DNA from: Trichoplax sp. H2
Taxonomy: Eukaryota; Placozoa; Uniplacotomia; Trichoplacea
NCBI GenBank assembly: GCA_003344405.1
Contig: NOWV01000024.1
Location: forward strand, 124,001-188,000
Direction of reading: 5' to 3'
DNA: 64,000 nt
In this document: positions 40,056 to 49,059 of the stretch, piece after piece
Numbering within the stretch: position 1 is the stretch's first letter
Layout of the letters: the number at the start of each line of letters is the position of its first letter
Notes under the pieces: model-generated
The model's database searches: none
What the model was told of the DNA's origin: nothing
What the model saw: only the letters and a program-made list of their open reading frames with translations
Position numbers and translations under genes: made by a program

Positions 40056-40571
40056 TTATTGTAATTTCATCTGTATATTATACCATGGCAATTTACCAAA
40101 GTTTACTGAAGATGAGCCGACGCATTGAAACCCTACTTTCTCATAAAATGATATTAGATAGTCAAGAGCAACTAAATTAATAAGCACAATATCTGGAAAA
40201 TTCTGCTTAATATAAGCTGTATAGTGATTGACCATGACAGACGCGACACCCTTGCGTTGAAATTTTTCGTGGATGCATACAGAATGAATGCAGAGATATT
40301 TTCCACCAGGTATATGTTCATACATAGATTGAAAAGTTAATAAGTCATCATTACTCCGTGTACCACAGATATGACCAATTACTTCGCCATCTATTACGAA
40401 TACAAGGAATAATTCCTTAGCTGCATTAAATCGGTCTCTAAGTTGCTTGACAGAAGCTGGTTCGCCTTCTGGAAATGATTTTTGTTCTGTTTGACATACA
40501 ATATCAAAGTCTTCCTCGGTAATCTGGCGTATAATAGCCTTATAAGGACCTTGTACGTGTATAGGTTCCAT
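40056..40571 (-). CDS. AANAT-like GNAT N-acetyltransferase, copy 1
   Basis: Intronless gene of 171 residues, the most diverged member of a four-copy array. It transfers acetyl from acetyl-CoA to an amine. The arrangement fits the arylalkylamine (serotonin) N-acetyltransferase family of the non-vertebrate type. The N-terminal IRQITEEDFD...FPEG is the GNAT beta1/alpha1 region, and ELFLVFVIDGEVIGHICGT the central strands. Motif A is CIHSVCIHEKFQRKGVASVM, with the acetyl-CoA pyrophosphate loop QRKGVA. The C-terminal part has YLISFYEKVGFQCVG with the conserved Tyr, then GKLPWYNIQMKLQ. Vertebrate AANAT has His-x-His before motif A; here it is Cys-Ile-His, so only the second His is kept. The CPL loop of vertebrate enzymes is also absent. 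The actual substrate is unknown. Confidence 0.88.
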   Translation of the reverse strand: MEPIHVQGPYKAIIRQITEEDFDIVCQTEQKSFPEGEPASVKQLRDRFNAAKELFLVFVIDGEVIGHICGTRSNDDLLTFQSMYEHIPGGKYLCIHSVCIHEKFQRKGVASVMVNHYTAYIKQNFPDIVLINLVALDYLISFYEKVGFQCVGSSSVNFGKLPWYNIQMKLQ

Positions 40572-40666
40572 GTTTCTTATCTAAAGTTGAGCAATGATAG
40601 GTTTAACGTTAAATTTTTAAAAATTGCTAGGATAACATTTACTACCGATATATACAGTATTACATT

Positions 40667-41095
40667 AGAACTCTTATTTGACAGGTATGGTATACTTTCT
40701 TTTGGATTAAAGTATGCTCTAAATGTGTCTTGCATAGCGGTTTAATTAAATTTGGAAATTTTTTGAAGGCTCTCTATATATCGGCTACCGTTGCTGTGAT
40801 TTGGGATAGTACCATTTTGCTAACTTTAGCAAATAGAACAAATTTAAACGAATTGAAGTAAGCGAGATCTTAAAAGGAGAGAACGAAAGCTACGATTAAA
40901 ATTTCACTACACTACTATTGCTGGGGAGGTCATCAACGTAAATGATTAAATGGTGTTGAATTTTGATAGGGACATCATCGCTGTATAGAAATTACAGTAA
41001 ATGGTGTTCAGTAGGGGAGAATGCAATAGTTAAATGTTCAGTCTACTACTATAACTGTGGACGTTCACCGATGCAAAAGATCCAATAGTGTTCAG
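40667..41095. repeat. Left copy of duplicated gap-2 flank (LTR-empty allele)
   Basis: Segment 40667-40857 recurs at 41116-41308, and 40862-41095 recurs at 41864-42094, both almost unchanged. In this copy the two parts are contiguous through a single GAGAT (TAAGCGAGATCTTAAAAGG). It is the empty version of the site occupied by an LTR to the right of the gap. Confidence 0.9.
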
Positions 41096-41115
41096 NNNNN
41101 NNNNNNNNNNNNNNN
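41096..41115. other. Assembly gap 2 (20 Ns)
   Basis: Run of 20 N between two copies of the same local sequence, one with and one without an LTR insertion. It probably marks two allelic contigs placed in series. Confidence 0.97.
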
Positions 41116-41310
41116 AACTCTTATTTGACAGGTATGGTATACTTTCTTTTGGATTAAAGTATGCTCTAAATGTGTCTTGCATAGCGGTTTAATTAAATTT
41201 GGAAATTTTTTGAAGGCTCTCTATATATCGGCTACCGTTGCTGTGATTTGGGATAGTACCATTTTGCTAACTTTAGCAAATAGAACAAATTTAAATGAAT
41301 TGAAGTAAGC

Positions 41311-41867
41311 GAGATTGTAATATCGTTTCCACAGTAATTTTAGTCCACAGAGGAATCCAGTACTATAAAAGCTTTTTATTACAAGGTTCTAAAGAATAGT
41401 ACAGCAATAATTAATTACTCACAAGAATCTAGTCTAAAGTAATCTGAGCTCAATTAGATATCAAATCTTTTCTCTCCTTTACGCTCAGATTTGTACACCT
41501 TATATACTTTTCTCTGAATCTATTTAAGGCAATAACATCGTCTACAATCAGACATGAATCATCACTACATTTTACAGTATTAATCAAACTGCTTACAATA
41601 TTATTACTTTACCATTAATGTCCAACACCGTAAGGTATTGGGCATCTTTACAATCTTAGTATTTCAAGTCGTATAACGTCCTGTACCATAATTAGTTAAC
41701 AGCTATATTAGTGAATAACACTTTCTAATATAGTAGTTACCAGTCACCTAAATCTAGCAGCACAAGAATATCTATTTTTAGAAACTTAACTATTCTAAAT
41801 ATAGTACGCAACACAATCAAATATAGCTATCGCTACAAGCAAATATAGGGTGCATCACTACAGAGAT
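41311..41867 (-). mobile_element. Solo LTR, family B, with 5-bp target duplication
   Basis: The LTR spans 41316-41862 (547 bp) on the minus strand. Read that way it starts TGTAGTGATGCACCC and ends AACGATATTACA. It has a TATA box GTATATAAG (41507-41499) and an AATAAA signal (complement of 41375-41380). The direct repeat GAGAT flanks it (41311-41315, 41863-41867). The empty site is present at 40858-40866 with one GAGAT. It shares end and internal motifs with the LTR at 48250. Confidence 0.9.
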
Positions 41868-42600
41868 CTTAAAAGGAGGGAACGAAAGCTACGATTAAAA
41901 TTTCACTACACTACTATTGCTGGGGAGGTCATCAACGTAAATGATTAAATGGTGTTGAATTTTGATAGGGACATCATCGCTGTATAGAAATTACAGTAAA
42001 TGGTGTTCAGTAGGGGAGAATGCAATAGTTAAATGTTCAGTCTACTACTATAACTGTGGACGTTCACCGATGCAAAAGATCCAATAGTGTTCAGTAGGAG
42101 AGAACGAATGCTAAGATCAAAAGTTCACTACACTACTATTAATAGGCATATCATCAGTGTAAAAGATTCAAATGGTGTTCAGTATGAGAGAATGAATGCT
42201 ATGGTTAAAAGTTTACTGCACTAGTGTTACAGAGGACATCATCAATCAATTAAATGATTCAATAAAGCTCAATAGGAGAGAAAGAATGCCATGATCAAAA
42301 TTTCATTACATCATTATTAATAGGGACATCGTCTATGCATAAGATTAAATGATGTTGAGCAGGAGAGAACGAATGCTACGATTAAAAGTTTACTACCCTA
42401 CTATTATAGGGGAGGTCACCAATGCAAAAGATTAAAAGGTGTTCAATGAAAGAGAAAGAATGCTAGGATGCAAAATTCACTACATTACTATTTATACGGA
42501 CACCGTCAACGTAAAGACTAGATGGTGTTCAGTAGGAGAGAATGAATACTATGGTTAAAAGTTCACTACACTACTATTGCTAGGGACATCATCCAAGTAA
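41868..42600. repeat. 87-bp tandem satellite, about 8 copies
   Basis: Units of about 87 bp read GGTGTTCAGTAGGAGAGAAC, GAATGCTA, AAAGTTCACTACACTACTATT, a GGACATCATC-like stretch, and AAAGATTAAATGGTGTT. Copies diverge by roughly 15-25%. The first units also appear in the left allele (40868-41095) on the other side of gap 2. Confidence 0.9.
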
Positions 42601-43339
42601 AAAAAATATGCGAGTCAAATCTACAGTAGTCTCTGTTTCACAATTAATAAGCGTAAAAGAAGTCAACAAACGAATGTACAGATACTAACTGATCGTGAGT
42701 AAAGTAGTCAAGAACCACTCCATTTTATCTGGAAAAAATGATTGCTATCTACGATTGCTGTTATGCAAGATCTCAAGACCTGTTGCATAAAAGAGTAAAT
42801 ACATTATTTGCAAAAAGAATGATCATGTCTTTCATGTTGTGTTCTGTTACAAGTTAGTGCAGTGATCTAAATCATAGAAATGCTATATCAAGGTGTAACC
42901 AATCATATAACAAATGCCATTTCTCCTGCCTATATTCTCCTGAACTTTAATTTTACAACTTCTATATTGTGAAAGATAGCAATACTATCATTTAACGATT
43001 TGACAATTTATACCTAGCGTAAAGCAAGCAATGAAATACCAGTCCTTCCCAACTAGAGTTAAAGCCCAATCTCGCTGCCTAGTCGAATAATCCTGGTTAA
43101 GATCCTATGCCTGTAAATCAACTTTGTCTCATCGCTTAATTATAATTGCAACATCGCTGGCAGAAATGATAAAATTTGCTAGGCCTTCTTTTGAAATGAA
43201 AGGTGTGACCGATCGAGCGTGCGCGATTGCATGAATCATTTAAACAAACAAATGCAGCTATCCGGAATAGAATCTGCAATCTGATGAAGAAGTAATAGCA
43301 TGGTTTTACTTCAATCAACGCCATACTGTAAACATTAAC

Positions 43340-44215
43340 GTAAGCTGATTAAATTTACTGCTTGACAGGCTGGATCTGAAGCGAGTCGACAACATAAATA
43401 TTAGCATGAATTAGTGGAATTTGTTAGCCTACATTTGGAGCAAACCAACGCCATAAATGGAGACGTAGTCGAGTTGAATTGGCTACTGTATTTGACAACC
43501 TGGACGGCTGGTTCTGAAGTAATTCGACGACATAAACGGAAGCGTGAATTAGTGAATTTGCTAGCTTGCATCTGCTGCAAATCGGCACCATAAAACTTTA
43601 AGGTAATCCAGTGGAATTGACTATTTGATAGCCTGGGTCTAAGGCAATTTTGCATCATGAAATTTAATACAAGTTAATGAATTTGCTAGCCTGAATGTGT
43701 GGTAGATCGACACCATAAGTGTTAGCACAAGCTAGTAAATTTGATAATCTGGATCTACAGTAAATCGACATCGTAAACATAAACGCTAGCGAGTGAAATT
43801 TGCTAGCCTAGATTTAAGACGATTCTACACTGTGAATATTAAGGTGAACTAGTGAAAATTGCTACTTGATGGCCTATATCTAGAGTAAATCTATACCATG
43901 AACGTCAACAAGAGTTAGTTGAATTTACTAGCCTGAATCTGAGGTAAATCGACATCATAAATGATAAAATGAACTAGTGGAATTTGGAAGCCTGCATCTG
44001 AGGTAAATCGACACCATAAATGTTAACGCGATCTAGTGAGATTTGGAAACCTACACCTGAAATAAATCGACACCACAAACGTTAACGCTAGCTGGAAGAA
44101 TTTAATAGCCTAGATTTGAGGTAATGTGATACCATATAGCTTAACGCGAGCTAATGGGATTTACCTTTGGATAGCCTGGATCTGAGGCAAATCGACACCG
44201 TAAACGTTAAAACAT
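43340..44215. repeat. 59-bp tandem satellite, about 14 copies
   Basis: Units of about 59-60 bp read AATTTGCTAGCCTG, ATCTGAGGTAAATCGACACC, ATAAACGTTAACGC, and GAGCTAGTGG with substitutions. Nothing coding runs through. Two further units lie alone at about 47645-47765. Confidence 0.9.
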
Positions 44216-45256
44216 GTTCTGTGTGCAAAGTTCATAAACATGCGTTCAACTTGTATATGTATAGCATAATAAGGATGATGCATGCTGCTTTTGAATATGT
44301 GGACACTTTCGAGATAATATCGAAATTTACAAGAATAAATAAATAGGAGCTTGAAAGAATTAACTAGCATTAATGCATATTGAAACTACTGTAATCAGAA
44401 GGCTTGAATTATTTACATCAATTGTAGATTTGCGACATTGCTTACTGAGTGTAATCTAAAGAAATATTTTTTAAGGGTTAGTGCTTAGAGCTTGATCATG
44501 TTGCTTGTCGGTTGAATTAAGTCGAGATTGATGCAAAGGCTTAACTGCTACTTTAATAATAATACAGCACTAGAAGATCCTATAGACCGTTCATTTTGTT
44601 TGTAATTATTTTCTTATGAGAGAAAGGAATAAACTATTATAAATTGAGTCATGAGAGGAAAAGAACCGTACGAAAGAGTCGACAGTCAGTCATATTTTTC
44701 TCGATCTCAGCCTACGTTAAACTGTACACTGTACGCGTTTTACTTTACTGGCAGCAAGTTACGATTGAATTAACAGCTTCAATAAAGAACGATTTATTCC
44801 ATCATATTAATGATAACTGATACCACAGTCTTATGGTAGATAACATAAAGATAAAAATTAATAGATAAACCATCCTTAAATTTAACTAATTTCACATTGA
44901 CTTATCTAACATAACAAGAGATACTCGTTACCAACTTTTACTGTAAGCAAGCAGCATCTTTTCAATTTAGATATGGACAAGATTTTAACCTTAACGATAC
45001 CATCAACCTTGTCGAATCTATTTAATCAAAACTTGTTAGTAATAGCTCTTTGGACAAGCCAAATCTTGACAGTTATGTTACTACCATATATAACAGATCG
45101 CTTGATTTAATTGTTTTATTTATTTATACTCGGCCCCTGATAGGTCTCACTGTCAGATCTGAGGCCATTGTTTTGCTGTCCTGATTGAGTAAGGTCATTT
45201 AATCTAACAATTTTAAAATAAATACATGAAAGAGCTGAAAGGGGGCAGTATCTATC
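44216..45256. other. Spacer downstream of acetyltransferase copy 2
   Basis: About 1 kb without a recognisable gene. The last roughly 100 bp (from CTGTCCTGATTGAGTAAGG) is repeated before copy 3 (48035 onward), so it belongs to the duplicated unit. Confidence 0.5.
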
Positions 45257-45763
45257 TTACAATTTCATCTGGCAATTGTACCATGGTAGTTTACCATGGA
45301 CTACAGACGACAAACCAAGGCACTGAAATCCTGCTTTCTCGTAAAACGATATCAGGTGGTCATGAGTAATTAAATTAATTATCGAAATCGATGAAATGTT
45401 TTCCTTGATGTAAGCTATATAGCGTTTAAGCAACATGGACGCGATACCTTTTCGCCGAAAGTTGCCAGTAACACATACGGAATGAATACATAAAGTTTTC
45501 CCATCGGCTACATGTTCGTGTATAGATTGAGCTGTTAATAATTCATCATTGCATCGTGTGCCACAAATAAACGCGATAATGTTGCCATGGACTTCGTATC
45601 CTAGAAATAATTCACTTGCTACCTCAAATCGATTCATTAGTTGTTCAGGACTTGCAGCTTCATCTGATGGAAAGCATTCTTGCTCTATTTGACAAACAGC
45701 TTCCATGTTTGCTTGCGTTATTGGTCGTACGATGCCATTGAATTCACGTTGTAGAGACTCCAT
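45257..45763 (-). CDS. AANAT-like GNAT N-acetyltransferase, copy 2
   Basis: Intact intronless gene of 168 residues, the clearest member of the array. It starts MESLQREFNGIVRPITQANM. It has ELFLGYEVHGNIIAFICGT, then motif A CIHSVCVTGNFRRKGIASML with the acetyl-CoA loop RRKGIA, then HLISFYEKAGFQCLG with the conserved Tyr, and ends GKLPWYNCQMKL. Copy 3 is about 95% identical where it is readable, so the two arose by a recent duplication that included flanking DNA. As in copy 1, the first catalytic His of vertebrate AANAT is Cys and the second is kept. A role in acetylating arylalkylamines such as serotonin, dopamine or tyramine is inferred from the family, not shown. Confidence 0.9.
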   Translation of the reverse strand: MESLQREFNGIVRPITQANMEAVCQIEQECFPSDEAASPEQLMNRFEVASELFLGYEVHGNIIAFICGTRCNDELLTAQSIHEHVADGKTLCIHSVCVTGNFRRKGIASMLLKRYIAYIKENISSISIINLITHDHLISFYEKAGFQCLGLSSVVHGKLPWYNCQMKL

Positions 45764-48130
45764 ATTTCATAGCTAGAAGAAATAATGATGACGTGCCATT
45801 AAGAATTAAAAATTGATGCTTAACTGTTACAGATAAGTCGTGTGGCGAAAGTAATTATGATATGATATCTATTGCTATTGATACAGCAGCTGATTTCATC
45901 GATATAATAGTAAAAGAATGAATGGAGGTATTCAGATATTAGAATTAAGGATAAAAGACTGACTTGAGAAGATACATTTGCTGCTGCTTTTATTAGCTAG
46001 ATCGCAATTATGAGCAATTCTTTGCTGGTTATAGATGTCAGATCTGATTAATTCCATCTACTGTTTACTCTAAATTATTCGATGATTAAATTTATCCAGT
46101 ATAGAGAGTTTAAGGAAGGCCCTGTATAACTCTTATAAGAGCTCAAGGCCAACATGCACCAGTTCACTAATAAACGCATGCTCTAGTAAGTAATTTTGAT
46201 CTAATTTTTAATAAATCTATATTACTAAATATGAAATAAATAAATTACTATAGATGACGGTAGTCTAAGTCTAGAGGCCTTCTACTGCATTAAGCCATTA
46301 AGAATGCATTCCTTATTTATAGATTACAGCACTAGAAGTAGTACATAAACTAAAACTCGTACTAGTAAAGTTGATGTCTAGCCTCAAAGCCATACAACAT
46401 GTAACATCGCAATCAAAGGATTGACAATTATACAGTATGTAATTCGTGTTTTAAGCCTAGATAGCACTTAGGGTCGAGATTCAGCTATTTCCGAGTTTTC
46501 TGGCTTTTACAATTCGTAGCGTAAGTTTGGGTTGAATTTAGAGATTATTAATTAGTAATAAGAACACATTTACAGATATCCACACTTCTACAACTCTACA
46601 ATCAATTTATATTAGAATTGTCGACGGTGAACGTATAAAAGTCACCGTCTTTTCAAATGTAGTGAGCATTCACATCGAGTGTGGTATTTTTAATTCTAAC
46701 TCTACCTACGTATATACACCACAGTTGCGAGGCTTCTCGTAAATATCTCCTACGCTAGTTAGAAGAGCTACTTATCGTCAATTCAGTTGCTGCTATGCCA
46801 CTCAAGTTTATTTCTTCACCACAGTTCCTGAGATACTTCAAACTCTCCTTAAATTACCGTGTCCTTGCGATTAACTATCAGTCAAATTATCAGTACTTTC
46901 CTATATAATGTTAAGCAACTACTATCACTTAATAATTTCAAGTCCAAATTTAATTTTGCAATCGACTCAATATCCGGTGTTGAGTAATCTCTCGTCCTTG
47001 CTTCTATTTTGCTGGATAGGAAATCGAGTAAATGGTTTATGATCAAGCATGCGCAACTTTATTAGCTACAACAGGATTTGAATAATTCATAAGCCGGCTT
47101 GTCCAAAATAACTAATTAATTTATGCAATAGTTCTGCTTTAAATATACCAAACGTCATGATAATTTCTAATTTCTATCTAAATTGATCAGTCAAATGCAG
47201 AATTATCCTGTATTACTCAAACAAGTCTAGGTTGTATACAGCTGCAGAAAAGCCGATGGTAATAATAGTCTAAACTCTGCAAATGCAGTAGGTTAAATAA
47301 CGACAGTTAGATTCCTGCTTGTGGGATAAAAACGAATTTATGTGATGAGAAATCGCGAAGCCGTTCAATAAAATACATGAATATATGGGATCAATTCATT
47401 GAGATAGTCTCAATGTAAGTTGATCAATCATGCTAACGATTGCCTAAAATCATCGAATACTGTAGTCTAGCCGTGGATATTGCCCGGAGATAAATGCAAA
47501 CTTATGAAATTAAGCTTCTGCCATAAGCTTATCGAACATACGTACAATATAGCTTGCGATCATGGTCAATTTCTTGAAATGACGACTAAATAAAAGCTCT
47601 TGTTATGCCTCTAAATCTTAAGTTACTACCACTTCCAACCGGTTAGCTTAATCGACACTATCAACGTTAATAGGAGTTAGTGTAATTTGCTAGCCTGGAT
47701 CTAAGGAAAGTTGATACCATAAATGTTAATGCAAGCTAGTAGAATTTGCTGGCTTCTGACAATCCAACGGTTTGGGTACTGTGAATACAAGGTGAACCAT
47801 TTGTAATTTCGCGAAAATAGGTTTACAAATAACTTTTTAACACCATGCAGCAATTTTATGTTATGTCTTTATTCAAGCACCTTTCCTACTCCATACTCTT
47901 TTTACATGTACAACAATAATTGTCTTTTTTATCCATATACGGTATATCAAACGTTAGCGTACAGTTAACTTTCTATTCGCAATACCTATATGAAACAGCC
48001 AATCACAATATAGTTCAGAAGAGCTTTAATGCTTAGCTGTCCTGACTGAGTAAGGTCATTCAATCTAACTTTATACTTTGATAATCCTAAAATAATAGAA
48101 TGCATGAGCTGAAAGGAGGTAGTATCTATC
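45764..48130. other. Intergenic part of the duplicated unit (copy 2 side)
   Basis: No gene recognised. Much of it aligns with 49060-52000: for example 46455-46620 with 50555-50700, 46640-47060 with 50740-51300, and the GTACAGCTGCTGGAAAGCC-like stretch. This shows a segmental duplication of about 2.5-4 kb carrying acetyltransferase copies 2 and 3. Two stray 59-bp satellite units sit at 47645-47765. Confidence 0.7.
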
Positions 48131-49059
48131 TTACAATTTCATCTGGCAATTGTACCATGGTAGTTTACCATGGACTACAGACGACAAACCAAGACATTGA
48201 AATCCTGCTTTCTCGTAAAACGATATCAGGTGGTCATGAGTAATTAAATTGTAGTGCAGCCCAAATATAGCTTAAGATTATATGCAGTATGTGTGAATAT
48301 CGTGCATGACGTAATTACTAGGCTAATTAAGATAGATACACTTGTATAGGTGCTAGATCGTAGAGTGAGATTAAATATGTGAGGATTTGTATTAGTAATT
48401 GCAATACGGATTGTAAAAGTTATTAGTCATACTGTTTGGCACCTCCAGGTACGCTAGAGGTGTGATGTTAGCCTTATTAAGGTAGATAACGATTTATATG
48501 TCACGAAGATACTCTGTACACAATTGTATATAAGCAGGAGATTTTATCTCCGAAGACAGAGTAGCCATAGATAATCTAGTCCTTGGTAGAAGACGTAATT
48601 ATTGTAATAAAGTGATTTTCCTTCAAGTTGTGGAAGTCGTTGCGTTTCGATAGACACTTTATTACATAAATTAATTATCGAAATCAATGAAATATTTTCT
48701 TTGATGTAAGCTATATAGCGTTTAAGCAACATGGACGCGATACCTTTTCGCCGAAAGTTACCAGTAACACATACGGAATGAATACATAAAGTTTTCCCAT
48801 CGGCTACATGCTCGTGCATGGATTGAGCTGTTAATAATTCATCATTGCATCGTGAACCACAAATAAACGCGATAGTTTTGCCATGGACTTCGTATCCTAG
48901 AAATAATTCACTTGCTACATCAAATCGATCCATTAATTGTTCAGGAGGTTCAGCTTCATCTGATGGAAAGCATTCTTGCTCTATTTGACAAACAGCTTCC
49001 ATGTCTGCTTGCGTTATCGGTCGTACAATGCCATTGAATTCATTTTGTAGAGACTCCAT
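48131..49059 (-). pseudogene. AANAT-like acetyltransferase copy 3, split by a solo LTR
   Basis: The first two thirds (49059 down to 48667) encode MESLQNEFNGIVRPITQADM through the acetyl-CoA loop RRKGIA to SIINL, nearly identical to copy 2. A 417-bp LTR (48250-48666) plus a 5-bp duplication then interrupts the frame. The C-terminal third, including the conserved FYEKAGF and GKLPWYNCQ region, continues unchanged at 48131-48249. Counting out the LTR and one target repeat leaves exactly 507 nt, as in copy 2, so no other lesion exists. As it stands, translation runs into the LTR and stops at 48544, giving 171 residues without the C-terminal catalytic part. Splicing from GTAATA at the junction to an AAG inside the LTR would also keep frame, so function is not fully excluded. 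Confidence 0.9.
48245..48671 (+). mobile_element. Solo LTR, family B, inserted in acetyltransferase copy 3
   Basis: The LTR spans 48250-48666 (417 bp). It starts TGTAGTGCAGCCC, ends GACACTTTATTACA, and is flanked by TAAAT (48245-48249, 48667-48671). The TATA box TATATAAG is at 48537-48544 and AATAAA at 48606-48611. The uninterrupted target is visible in copy 2 (AGTAATTAAATTAATTATCG), which proves the insertion boundaries. It is related to the LTR at 41316. Confidence 0.93.

Noticed and set aside
43340-44215. CRISPR-like array
   Set aside because: The repeats are contiguous with no unique spacers, diverge steadily, and the genome is eukaryotic.
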